Of a DNA stretch of 46,504 bases, positions 23,732 to 31,856 are shown piece by piece. Under the pieces are notes generated by a model. The model searched no databases and had not been told where the DNA came from. It worked only from the letters and a program-made list of their open reading frames with translations. How positions within the stretch are numbered: position 1 is the first letter of the stretch; every line of letters starts with the position of its first letter. This DNA is from Syntrophomonas sp. (GTDB taxonomy: Bacteria; Bacillota; Syntrophomonadia; Syntrophomonadales; Syntrophomonadaceae): contig NZ_JAQVZX010000010.1 of NCBI RefSeq assembly GCF_028707975.1, positions 1 to 46,504 of the forward strand, in the 5' to 3' direction. The position numbers and the translations under genes are program-made.

Positions 23732-24619
23732 GTGAACACATTGATGAACACAATTAAGTATTTTTTTGTTATCACAGCAGAGCTTACGGTACTGTTTCTT
23801 GGAATCAGTACAATCGTAGCATTAATACTTATGTATTTGCCCCAGGAAAAAATCAAAGCCTGGATGTCTAACAAAGGTATATTAAGCAATTTTGTGGGGG
23901 CTTTATTTGGGGCATTAACACCTTTTTGCGCCTGCTCAACGATCCCCATGACGCTTGGTTTTCTTGAAATAGGAGTTCCTTTTGGCGCGACTATGTCATT
24001 TGTCATTGCATCCCCTTTGCTTAATCCAATCATCTTAGCAATATTATTAGCTTTGATGGGCTTAAAGGTAGCAATAACCTACTTTATCGTCGTTTTTGGC
24101 GCGGCTATTATTTTTGGAATTATCCTAGAGAAAACCGGCATGTCGAAACTTGTTAAGAATGTACGTATTAAAGGAGGTGGTTATGCTGATAATGAGATCC
24201 CTCATGCATTCAAAAGTAAACTGAAACTGTCATTTATGAAAGCATGGGGGGATTTTTACGGTATTTTAGGTTATTTGCTCATTGGTGTGGGCATAGGAGC
24301 AGTAATTTATGGATATCTTCCAGAAGAATTAGTATTAAAATATGCTGGACGTGACAATCCATTTGCCATCCCGATTGCAGCGTTAATCGGCGTTCCGCTT
24401 TATATTAGAGCGGAAACAGCGATACCAATCGGTTTGTCATTAATGCAAAAAGGCATGAGTCTTGGGGCTGTAATTGCTTTGGTAATTGGCGGCGCAGGGA
24501 TGGCAATTCCTGAAATGAGCATGCTTGCAGGCATCTTTAAAAAGAAATTAGTTGCATCAATTGTAGTCGTTATTTTTCTTACGGCGATAATTTGTGGATA
24601 TGTTTTTAATATGATTTAA
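23732..24619 (+). CDS. ArsP-like permease (UPF0718 family)
   Basis: A 295-residue membrane protein with about eight hydrophobic segments in two halves separated by a charged loop (KNVRIKGGGYADNE). The first half carries the signature GALTPFCACSTIP with paired cysteines, and the second has GVPLYIRAETAIPIG. The family includes ArsP, which exports trivalent organoarsenicals, and related permeases. The GTG start follows GGAGGAG. It lies between the MarR gene and a Cys-Cys mini-protein and is likely co-transcribed with both. Substrate is inferred from the arsenic genes that follow; other metal-organic substrates are possible. Confidence 0.82.
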   Translation: MNTLMNTIKYFFVITAELTVLFLGISTIVALILMYLPQEKIKAWMSNKGILSNFVGALFGALTPFCACSTIPMTLGFLEIGVPFGATMSFVIASPLLNPIILAILLALMGLKVAITYFIVVFGAAIIFGIILEKTGMSKLVKNVRIKGGGYADNEIPHAFKSKLKLSFMKAWGDFYGILGYLLIGVGIGAVIYGYLPEELVLKYAGRDNPFAIPIAALIGVPLYIRAETAIPIGLSLMQKGMSLGAVIALVIGGAGMAIPEMSMLAGIFKKKLVASIVVVIFLTAIICGYVFNMI

Positions 24620-24687
24620 GCACAAACAGCATGGGAATTTAGGTATTTGCAATGTATCAATTAATAAACGAAAGGGGAAATAAATCG

Positions 24688-24858
24688 ATGGATAAAGAGA
24701 ACAATAATGAAAAGAAAGGGTTATTTGGACGCTTGATTAAAGTAACTAAGCCAAAGAAAAGTTCCTGTTGTAGTTTCGAGATCGAAGAGATACCGGAGAA
24801 CGATGACAAAAAAGAGAAGAAATCTGACAAAGATGGCGGTAAACCCTGCTGCAGCTAA
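24688..24858 (+). CDS. Lysine-rich mini-protein with two Cys-Cys pairs
   Basis: A 56-residue protein, MDKENNNEKKGLFGRLIKV at the start, then KKSSCCSFEIEEIP in the middle and GGKPCCS at the very end. It is very polar and probably partly disordered. The two adjacent-cysteine pairs could bind As(III) or another soft metal and hand it to the permease encoded 68 bases upstream; that is a hypothesis from sequence and context only. ATG follows AAAGGGGA by eight bases. A clear terminator follows it. Confidence 0.7.
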   Translation: MDKENNNEKKGLFGRLIKVTKPKKSSCCSFEIEEIPENDDKKEKKSDKDGGKPCCS

Positions 24859-24922
24859 TGTGATACATCAGCGCAGATATTTCTTCTATAGGACCTATCT
24901 TATTAGACGTGAATATTAATAA

Positions 24923-24958
24923 TGCTGCTATCCCTTGATGGCAGCAAACCTTTTTTTT
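24923..24958 (+). terminator. Terminator of the MarR-permease unit
   Basis: TGCTGC-T-ATC pairs with GAT-G-GCAGCA around CCTT, followed by AAACC and eight T. Confidence 0.8.
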
Positions 24959-25003
24959 GAGCCTTTCGAAAAGACCCACTTTTTACATATTTCAGTGTAC
25001 ATA

Positions 25004-25032
25004 TTGACAGAATAATAGACACATAATAAAAT
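25004..25032 (+). promoter_or_regulatory. Sigma-A promoter of the arsR operon
   Basis: TTGACA (25004-25009) and TAAAAT (25027-25032) are exactly 17 bases apart. The words TGTACATA occur on both sides (24997 and 25055), and each contains the palindrome TGTACA; they are candidate ArsR sites. The leader to arsR (25182) is about 140 bases. Confidence 0.75.
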
Positions 25033-25181
25033 ACTTATATAATTAATCTATTATGTACATAGAGCTTAACTTTGAAACACTTATGGATGAAAGTTGGGAG
25101 ATGATCCTGTGGGTTATTGACGAAATGAACGATCAGCAATCACCGTAAATAACGTAAGATATTTATAGGGGAGGTGGGAGT

Positions 25182-25538
25182 GTGTTTGAATTGGTTTTTA
25201 AGGCTTTGGGAGAGCCTACCCGATTAAAGATCATTAAACTGTTAGCTCATAGGGAGCTATGTGTTTGTGACCTGGAGGAAATTCTGCAAATGAGCCAACC
25301 TCGTATTTCTCAACATCTTAAAGTTTTAAAGCATGCAGGACTTGTTAACGATTGGAAGGAAGGTCAGCGAACAATATGCAGTTTAAATCAGATTTCGTTA
25401 AACAACACAATTAATGAATTCCTTCAGTATATAGCTAAACCAATTGAATCAATTGCAGAAATGGCGGAAGAAGTTGCACGAATACCTGCTGTAACTGGTG
25501 AAACATGCTTGAAAAGATCCTGTAAGGAAACCATTTAA
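25182..25538 (+). CDS. arsR: ArsR-family arsenic-responsive repressor
   Basis: A 118-residue winged-helix repressor. It opens with FKALGEPTRLKIIKLLAH and carries ELCVCDLEE, the Cys-x-Cys of the classical As(III)/Sb(III) site. The recognition helix is MSQPRISQHLKVLKHAGLV. Additional cysteines near the C-terminus (ETCLKRSCKE) might add a third ligand. The GTG start follows GGGGAGGTGGGA. It is the first gene of a three-gene unit with acr3 and arsC and should release its operator on arsenite binding. Confidence 0.93.
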   Translation: MFELVFKALGEPTRLKIIKLLAHRELCVCDLEEILQMSQPRISQHLKVLKHAGLVNDWKEGQRTICSLNQISLNNTINEFLQYIAKPIESIAEMAEEVARIPAVTGETCLKRSCKETI

Positions 25539-25573
25539 GACCTGTAACTAATACTTTTTGAGGAGGTTGGATA

Positions 25574-26635
25574 ATGTCAGAATCGGTAACCCGGAGATTA
25601 TCGGTGGTGGATCGGTATCTTACGGTTTGGATTTTCCTGGCTATGGCAGTAGGAGTTGGATTGGGGTACTTTTCTCCAGGTTTTTCTAAATGGCTCAGTG
25701 GTATGTCGGTAGGCACAACATCCATTCCCATTGCCATTGGACTGATAGTTATGATGTATCCGCCCTTGGCAAGGGTCAGATACGAGGAGATTGGTAAGGT
25801 ATTTCAAAACCGTAGGGTCATGCTATTGTCACTGCTGCAGAACTGGATTCTGGGTCCGATCTTAATGTTCATCCTAGCTGTAATTTTTCTGCACAATTAC
25901 CCTGAATACATGGCTGGGCTTATTTTAATAGGCCTGGCTCGCTGCATTGCGATGGTTATCGTCTGGAATAGCTTGGCAGATGGCGATAATGAGTATGCCG
26001 CAGCTCTGGTTGCTCTAAATTCGGTATTCCAGGTTATCTTCTTTTCTATATATGCCTATCTGTTTATTTCAGTGTTCCCAACCTGGCTGGGATTAGAGGG
26101 AATTGCGGTTCACGTTTCGATGGGGGAAGTAGCCAAGAGTGTAGCTATCTACCTTGGCATACCTTTCGCGGCTGGATTTTTGACCCGCGTTATCCTGCGC
26201 CCCATGAAAGGTGCCGATTGGTATGATACCAAATTCGTGCCGACTATTGGACCGATAGCTCTGCTCGCTCTTCTTTTTACCATAATCGTTATGTTCTCCC
26301 TAAAGGGTAAATATATCGTGGCATTGCCAATGGATGTGGTTCGTATCGCTATTCCTTTGTGTATCTACTTCCTAGTCATGTTTATGGCTTCCTTCTTCAT
26401 CTCCAAGAAGATGGGTGTCAACTATGAGCAAACAACTACGCTGTCATTTACTGCTGCTAGTAACAACTTTGAGCTGGCTATAGCGGTTGCAGTTGCAGTA
26501 TTCGGTATTCAGTCCGGTCAGGCCTTTGCTGCTGTCATTGGTCCGTTGATTGAGGTGCCGATTATGATAGGTCTAGTTAATGTAGCTCTTAGATTCCGAC
26601 GTAAGTACTTTGCTACCGGTATAGCTGAGTTATAA
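25574..26635 (+). CDS. acr3: Arsenite efflux permease Acr3
   Basis: A 353-residue membrane protein with about ten hydrophobic segments. The conserved cysteine lies in [15 protein letters not shown] near residue 122, and the functional glutamate in [13 protein letters not shown] near residue 330; both are hallmarks of Acr3. It exports As(III) from the cytoplasm. The ATG follows GAGGAGG. It follows arsR by 35 bases and precedes arsC by 12. Confidence 0.93.
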   Translation: MSESVTRRLSVVDRYLTVWIFLAMAVGVGLGYFSPGFSKWLSGMSVGTTSIPIAIGLIVMMYPPLARVRYEEIGKVFQNRRVMLLSLLQNWILGPILMFILAVIFLHNYPEYMAGLILIGLARCIAMVIVWNSLADGDNEYAAALVALNSVFQVIFFSIYAYLFISVFPTWLGLEGIAVHVSMGEVAKSVAIYLGIPFAAGFLTRVILRPMKGADWYDTKFVPTIGPIALLALLFTIIVMFSLKGKYIVALPMDVVRIAIPLCIYFLVMFMASFFISKKMGVNYEQTTTLSFTAASNNFELAIAVAVAVFGIQSGQAFAAVIGPLIEVPIMIGLVNVALRFRRKYFATGIAEL

Positions 26636-26647
26636 GGGGAGAGTTCA

Positions 26648-27025
26648 ATGGTTGACGACAAAAAAGAAAAGGTTTTGTTTCTATGCACTCAGAATTCCGC
26701 ACGTTCTCAAATGGCAGAAGCCTTGCTGCGTATGATGTATGGGGATAAATATGAGTCATATAGTGCTGGAACCAACCCCTTCAGGGTCAATCCATTCGCA
26801 GTTAAAGCTTTAGAGCTACTCGGTGTAGATATGTCAGGCCACCGTTCTAAGGGTATCGAAGAATTTAAGGATTTGGAATTTGATTATGTTGTAACGGTCT
26901 GTGATAATGCCCGAGAAAACTGTCCCTACTTTCCTGGACGACAGGTTATTCATCACAGCTTCAGTGATCCTGCCGCGGTTCAGGGCTCTGATGAAACGGC
27001 AATTGCTCGCCGCCCTGTCACTTAG
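26648..27025 (+). CDS. arsC: Arsenate reductase (thioredoxin type), C-terminally altered
   Basis: A low-molecular-weight phosphatase-like arsenate reductase. The P-loop FLCTQNSARSQMAEA holds the nucleophilic cysteine near residue 13, and the second redox cysteine pair lies in VTVCDNARENCPYFPG. Homology is good up to DPAAVQGSDE, after which the family's last helix is replaced by TAIARRPVT and a stop, so the protein is about 125 residues, short of the usual 135-140. The region after the stop includes a CTTAGC/GCTAAG hairpin and no matching helix, suggesting a rearrangement at the 3' end. Catalytic residues remain, so it may still work. ATG follows GGGGAGAG. Confidence 0.88.
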   Translation: MVDDKKEKVLFLCTQNSARSQMAEALLRMMYGDKYESYSAGTNPFRVNPFAVKALELLGVDMSGHRSKGIEEFKDLEFDYVVTVCDNARENCPYFPGRQVIHHSFSDPAAVQGSDETAIARRPVT

Positions 27026-27276
27026 CCAAATCCGCTAAGCCGCTCGGGTTGCACTCCTGCGTTGCCCTATCCTGCTTGTCGGTAAAAGCATCTTTATTTT
27101 CTCCAGCTTGTCCAAAGCTATACAAGGGTGTGCATTGCTTAAAATGGCGGAAATTATTTGAGTTTATATAACAATCCCTATAAGCCGTCTAAGCTATTGA
27201 ATCATCCTTAATTCTCCCTGGATATGATATAATATGTTTAATAGAAAATTGTCCATCTCTTAAGGAGTTGATTTTC

Positions 27277-27447
27277 ATGGCAAAGTCTCAAAAGCAAGTC
27301 AAAACTTATAGTGATGCTCAGAAGCAAGTGAAAGAAATGAAACAATATGGTCAAAAACTTGAGTCTTCAAAAGCTTGCGCCGCTTCGATACTCAGTCAGA
27401 CCGGAATGTATGACAAAGCAGGAAGACTTAAAGATAGGTATAAATAA
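27277..27447 (+). CDS. 56-aa protein upstream of ADP-ribosyltransferase candidate (antitoxin candidate)
   Basis: A short frame encoding MAKSQKQVKTYSDAQKQVKE and ending AGRLKDRYK. The ATG lies nine bases after AAGGAG (27262-27267). It is Lys/Gln-rich and likely helical, and its stop (TAA at 27445) is followed after one base by the ATG of the next gene. This tight pairing is typical of toxin-antitoxin units, with the small protein as candidate antitoxin. No known antitoxin family is recognised, and it might equally be an accessory or DNA-binding partner. Confidence 0.6.
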   Translation: MAKSQKQVKTYSDAQKQVKEMKQYGQKLESSKACAASILSQTGMYDKAGRLKDRYK

Positions 27448-27448
27448 T

Positions 27449-28066
27449 ATGTATGCTTCAATGTACTCCTCTCATCCAAGTTTCGTTTTAGGGTTTCACG
27501 GGTGTGATAAAAGCATTGTTCAAGAAGTACTGTATGACCAAACGAGACTTAAGTCAAGCAATAATGATTATGATTGGCTTGGTCACGGTATATATTTTTG
27601 GGAAAATAATCCTCAAAGGGCCTTAGAATATGCTCAAACCTTAAGCAAAAATCCCCATCTAGGGAAAGGCTTTATCCAAGAACCAGCTGTCTTGGGAGCA
27701 ATAATTGACCTGGGTTATTGTTTAAATTTGTTCGAATCAAAATCTCTGATGCTCATGAAACAGTCATACGATTTGCTTTCCAAGTCCACTACTGAACTCC
27801 CCCAAAACAAGTCAGTCGGTTCCGACTCGGACTTATTATTAAGGTATCTTGATTGTGCCGTAATAGAATACCTACATGCTTATAATAAATTAAATGGATA
27901 TCGTTCCTATGATTCCGTTAAAGGCGGCTTTATAGAAGGAAAAGAATTATACCCAAACGCTGGTTTTAAGGAAAAAAATCATATTCAAATTTGTATCATA
28001 AATCCAAATTGCATAAAGGGTTATTTTGCTCCTCTCAAACCCTTAAGAGGACATAGTATTCCCTAA
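27449..28066 (+). CDS. PARP-like ADP-ribosyltransferase candidate (possible toxin)
   Basis: A 205-residue soluble protein. VLGFHGCD (His17) and YDWLGHGIYFWE (Tyr49) have the order and look of the His and Tyr motifs of PARP-like ADP-ribosyltransferases (HG... and GxGIYF). A conserved-looking C-terminal block, GGFIEGKELYPNAGF then NHIQICIINP, could supply the third residue; Glu163 is one option. I recall similar proteins as widespread hypotheticals. The ATG at 27449 starts one base after the stop of the 56-aa gene and relies on coupled translation; a longer frame from 27347 overlaps that gene. It is AT-rich, near the arsenic island and tRNA-Ala. Function as a toxin is inference. Confidence 0.65.
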   Translation: MYASMYSSHPSFVLGFHGCDKSIVQEVLYDQTRLKSSNNDYDWLGHGIYFWENNPQRALEYAQTLSKNPHLGKGFIQEPAVLGAIIDLGYCLNLFESKSLMLMKQSYDLLSKSTTELPQNKSVGSDSDLLLRYLDCAVIEYLHAYNKLNGYRSYDSVKGGFIEGKELYPNAGFKEKNHIQICIINPNCIKGYFAPLKPLRGHSIP

Positions 28067-28247
28067 AAAAAGACCTATCAGTGGTTTTGAAAATTTTGCT
28101 GTATATTTACTATAGCGTTTATCATCTACCTTATCATCATTTCTGCCCAACAGGGCGGTTCAAAATGCCATAACCTTGCCCCCTATGGTATAAAGCAGTT
28201 AAATAATATACTGCTGCCTACCCAAGGCCGCAATCATGAAAGCACCA

Positions 28248-28297
28248 AATTAGCCCGGGCAGGGAAGTTTCTGTATCCCTACCCGGGCTAATTTTAT
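28248..28297. terminator. Bidirectional terminator
   Basis: AATTAGCCCGGG and AGGGA (28248-28265) pair with TCCCT and CCCGGGCTAATT (28276-28293); TTTTATT follows on the plus strand and TAATTT-type sequence on the minus. It serves the SLH gene (ending 28331, minus) and possibly the unit ending at 28066. The stretch 28067-28247 shows nothing else. Confidence 0.75.
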
Positions 28298-28330
28298 TCA
28301 GGGATTTGGGAAATCGCCTACTATTTTTTA

Positions 28331-30304
28331 TCAAGTTTCTTCCAGGTACAAATCCAGCACCTGGCTCAGGCCATGCCATGAGCTGTCTACAATCTTGTAT
28401 TCAATACGGTCAATCTTTATGCGGCTTCCAATCAGCTCATAGTTGCTGTTCTTATAGGTCAGGTGCGAGGGATCCACTATTAGGATTTGATTGAAATCCA
28501 CCCAGGCATAATTTACATATATGGTGACATTGCTGGCTCCTTCCTGGAGCTTGCGGCTGCCTTTGAAGAAGACAAACTTCTGGGGCTGGTTGGCCAGGTA
28601 ACCAGTGCTGGTTTTACCCGTTTCTATTACGGTAGCTTGCATGCTGGCGTCATAGTCGATACGGTCAATATCATAGGTTTTGTTATCAAAGCGCACCTTG
28701 AAGCTGGAATCAAGATCATATTGCCGGCCCTTTATGCGCAGGACATTGCGCTTTACGGTAATTATCTCATCTAGCTCATAGACACCACCGTCCCAGAGTA
28801 TTCTTACATCGTCCGGGTTGCGGTATTCATTGTTTATAATTACCCACTCGTGAGTGCTGCCGGCATCGCAATAAAATATGAATTTGTTATTGTTTATATC
28901 GATGTGATTTATCTTGTACTGAGTACCGTCAATAATCATTATGACATTGGCTGAGGGGTAGTTCGTGGCATCGACCGTAAAATTCCCTTTGGCATCCACC
29001 TTCACCTGCGACATGGTATAGCGTTTCCCGTTAACAATGAAGTCCACGCGGCTGCTGGATTGTAGGTTTACAGTGGATGTACCGGTAAAGATAGCCAGAA
29101 TATCACTCATGGAAAGACCCTCAAAAACCACCGGATCGGTTTTACTGAGCTGGGGTGAAGTGTCGCTGTCCCCCAGGATTGCGCGCTTGATATCGTAAAA
29201 TTCCTTATCCAATTGGATGGTAATCTTGTCCTGGCTCAAATTATAGCTTTTCTCCCCCAGTTTTACCGTATACTCATCAACTATCTCCAGGTCAGAAAGA
29301 TAGCGTTCACTGTTCGCCGAATTAATATAGAGCTTGATATAATCTGAGTTATAGGTATAAGTCCCGGGGCTGATCCGGTTGAATTTGCGGCAGCCGGGGT
29401 AGGCTACCAGTTTGTTGCCGCTAAGCGAATACCGTCTAATAGCATAACGGTTGTTGTCGATAATAAGGTCGGGATTATCGCTTAAGGACTCCAGTTGCAG
29501 CTTCTGATTTCCATTGATTAAAACGGAAGATCCAGCGGCAACAATAGAGGAGATTTTGAGGTCGGTAAAATTGATCTTGATATAAATGGGAGTTGTTTGC
29601 AGGTTAAACAATCTTTCTCCCAATGCCAGGGTGTTTATATTGCCGGTGACGGAACTGGACGGGGGAGTGACTGGAGTGGAAATGCCCCGCGCAGCTAAAA
29701 ATTTGGACATTACAGTACAGACCTGGGCCCGGGTCATATTGCGAAATGGCTCAAAGTTGCCGTTGGGGAAACCCGATATTAGCCCCAGGTCATAAGCGGT
29801 TTTTATATAACCGCGGTAATCGCTTTTTTCCACTGTAGCCCGGTCATTAAAGGGCAGAGTGCCGTTATCTGCCGGTTTACCCAGAGCCCTGACCAGCATG
29901 GCTGCTGCCTGGCTGCGTTTGATGCTTTCATCCGGGCGCAAACCGTCAGGATTCTCGGCGGGGATTAGTATTCCTCGCTTGACAGCCTCGTTTATGCGCG
30001 CCAGAGCCCAGTGTTTTTTGGCATCACTGTAGTTCACAGTGCTCTTGTCACCGGCTTCTGCCTCCAGGCAGAGGGTTAATACGGTGATAAATTCAGCTTT
30101 GCTCATATCCCGGTCGGGTTTAAATGTTCCATCAGGATAGCCGGAAAGATAATTCAAGCTGGATAACTGTTGGATATAATCTTTGGCCCAGTGAGTGCTG
30201 GTATCCGGGAAGCTTGGAGCGGCGGAAAGGGGCGGCCCGGAAAACACAAAGCTGTTAAGAACAAGGGATAGGAATAACAGGACTGCCCAGAATTTTTTTT
30301 GCAT
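28331..30304 (-). CDS. Exported protein with three S-layer homology domains
   Basis: A 657-residue protein with a signal peptide (MQKKFWAVLLFLSLVLNSF, cleavage likely after SAA). Three SLH domains follow at about 33-80, 95-145 and 150-205: FPDTSTHWAKDYI, YSDAKKHWALARI and the more diverged FNDRATVEKSDY; the first and third contain GYPDGTFKPD or GFPNGNFEPF. These bind secondary cell wall polymer. The remaining 430 residues are beta-rich, with repeated YxIxxIDxDxxxxF-like segments (YKINHIDINNNKF, YDIDRIDYDASM), and no enzyme motif. Probably a surface-layer or cell-wall structural protein. ATG follows AAAGGAGG. A 296-bp MITE lies 62 bases upstream of its start. Confidence 0.88.
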   Translation of the reverse strand: MQKKFWAVLLFLSLVLNSFVFSGPPLSAAPSFPDTSTHWAKDYIQQLSSLNYLSGYPDGTFKPDRDMSKAEFITVLTLCLEAEAGDKSTVNYSDAKKHWALARINEAVKRGILIPAENPDGLRPDESIKRSQAAAMLVRALGKPADNGTLPFNDRATVEKSDYRGYIKTAYDLGLISGFPNGNFEPFRNMTRAQVCTVMSKFLAARGISTPVTPPSSSVTGNINTLALGERLFNLQTTPIYIKINFTDLKISSIVAAGSSVLINGNQKLQLESLSDNPDLIIDNNRYAIRRYSLSGNKLVAYPGCRKFNRISPGTYTYNSDYIKLYINSANSERYLSDLEIVDEYTVKLGEKSYNLSQDKITIQLDKEFYDIKRAILGDSDTSPQLSKTDPVVFEGLSMSDILAIFTGTSTVNLQSSSRVDFIVNGKRYTMSQVKVDAKGNFTVDATNYPSANVIMIIDGTQYKINHIDINNNKFIFYCDAGSTHEWVIINNEYRNPDDVRILWDGGVYELDEIITVKRNVLRIKGRQYDLDSSFKVRFDNKTYDIDRIDYDASMQATVIETGKTSTGYLANQPQKFVFFKGSRKLQEGASNVTIYVNYAWVDFNQILIVDPSHLTYKNSNYELIGSRIKIDRIEYKIVDSSWHGLSQVLDLYLEET

Positions 30305-30366
30305 AATGAACCTCCTTTGAAAATTTACTCTTTAGCAATAGCTCCACAATCAGAAAATCTACATAT

Positions 30367-30662
30367 GATGTCACTGCAAAAAGTAATAAATATGCATTAG
30401 TGTGCATAAATATACCGCTCAGCAACCTTAATAGCGACCGAAGGGAGCACCAGAAGTGCCCGCAGGGTGCAACCTTAATAGCGATCGCAGGGCATGTAGG
30501 GAACGACCCCCGTGTCGTTCCGAATCAGGCGCAACAACCCTAATAGCGACTGCAAGGCATTGTAAGGGCGGTCTTCGACCGCCCGCTTTCACTTTCGCCA
30601 ACGCTCGTTTTGTATATTCATGCAACCCTTATGCAACAAAAAAGGTTTTTTGCAGTGGAGTC
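30367..30662 (+). mobile_element. MITE-like element, copy 2 (296 bp, enlarged)
   Basis: Left end GATGTCACTGCAAAAAG and right end TTTTTTGCAGTGGAGTC, flanked by the direct repeat ACATAT (30361-30366 and 30663-30668). The interior is about 110 bp longer than in the other copies and contains three versions of the unit (C)TTAATAGCGA, and two hairpins: GGAACGAC/GTCGTTCC and GGGCGGTC/GACCGCCC. It lies upstream of the SLH gene and may influence its promoter. Confidence 0.9.
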
Positions 30663-30893
30663 ACATATATATTTATTGGCTAAAAACATGGTTATTCCTT
30701 CCTAAAAAGAAAAGTAAAGCAGATATTCCTGATACGGAGGGGAGGAAAAGCTGTGCTATAATAATGGTATTTACGCTATTTAGTGGTTTTAAAAAGATTA
30801 AGCTAATTAAAAAGATATGGTTTGGGTAAATTAAAAAACTGCTGACAAAGTTGCCGAATATTAGTGATGGGGAAGGGAAAGGGGTGCTTGATA

Positions 30894-31625
30894 ATGGATT
30901 ACTATGATTATGCCCAGGCGCTGAAGTATTTTTTGGAATTGTATCGGCGACCGGTGGCGATCCGTTTTCTCTCCGATGAGGAGGAAGTTCCACCGGATTA
31001 CCGCTCCGATTGGGATCTTAGTTTTTGCCAGTTTGTGATGCTGGCCCAGAGTGGTGACAAACTCATGGCTACTGCCGATAACCTGGCTTGTGCCAATGGT
31101 GCTGCTGCTCTGGGCTTAAGGCCTCTGCCGGAAAAAATAAGAAGTGGGGAAATGCATAGCCGACTGAATCTATTCGCCTCCCCCGAAATGGCGGCCCAGG
31201 TCTCCGCACTTACCCCCCGAATTCCCCTGGGAGCTTATCCCGGGATATTGCTGGCAGCACTGGATGAGGCGGATTTTGAGCCCCAGGTGGTTATCTTACA
31301 GGGTAAGCCCGCGATGTTAATGTGGGTACTGATAGCCGACAACTATCATAAAGGAGGACGCTACTCTTTCAGCACCGCTGTTTCACAGGGAGTTTGCGTA
31401 GATGCCACGGTTATACCCTTTTTAGAGGGAAATATCAACTTGAGCCTCAGCTGTTTTGGGGGGCGCGGCTCTACCGACCAGAGGGAAGATGAGGTTTTGC
31501 TGGGGGTACCTTTTAAAGATTTGGATAAGATAGTTGAGGTGCTTCCTGAGTTAAAGAATACCATTATGAAACGCAGTATCGAAAAAACTGCCTACAAGCG
31601 CTTGCAGGCCAAGCTAAATGCCTAA
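30894..31625 (+). CDS. DUF169 domain protein
   Basis: A 243-residue soluble protein of the DUF169 family. It starts MDYYDYAQALKYFLELYRRP followed by VAIRFLSDEEEVP, as family members do. A cysteine pair and glycine-rich segments appear later (NLACANGAAALGL, SCFGGRGSTDQ, DEVLLGVPF). The family is common in anaerobes and archaea; its function is not established. The ATG at 30894 follows AAAGGGGTG; the longer frame from 30864 is less likely. It stands alone, between a MITE and hflX. Confidence 0.8.
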   Translation: MDYYDYAQALKYFLELYRRPVAIRFLSDEEEVPPDYRSDWDLSFCQFVMLAQSGDKLMATADNLACANGAAALGLRPLPEKIRSGEMHSRLNLFASPEMAAQVSALTPRIPLGAYPGILLAALDEADFEPQVVILQGKPAMLMWVLIADNYHKGGRYSFSTAVSQGVCVDATVIPFLEGNINLSLSCFGGRGSTDQREDEVLLGVPFKDLDKIVEVLPELKNTIMKRSIEKTAYKRLQAKLNA

Positions 31626-31709
31626 AACTATTAAGGGTATCTCCCTCCCATGCTCAGGGGCCACAACCACCCATTAAAATATACTGGCCTTACATAGGGG
31701 GCTGTTTTT

Positions 31710-31794
31710 GACGCAGATCAACGCAGATTTAATATGATTTTTCTTTTGTTATAGTTATCAACGTGAATCATAAAAATCAGCGTACTTCAGCGTC
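31710..31794. repeat. Inverted-repeat element with GACGC ends
   Basis: A 21-base arm at 31710-31730 (GACGCAGATCAACGCAGATT plus T) is matched in reverse complement at 31774-31794 with four mismatches, around a 43-base AT-rich centre. Similar ACGCAGAT repeats are dispersed in many bacterial genomes. It could be a small mobile element or a 3' hairpin of the DUF169 gene. Confidence 0.55.
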
Positions 31795-31856
31795 TAAAAA
31801 ATCTATTTTCATACTAAGCGCATTTGGATCAAGAAAACGAATAAGGAGCTGAATCA

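Noticed and set aside
25053-25148. A 31-codon frame (MYIELNFETLMDE...) between the arsR promoter and arsR
   Set aside because: No clear ribosome binding site and no recognised similarity; it could be a leader peptide but the evidence is too thin to list it.
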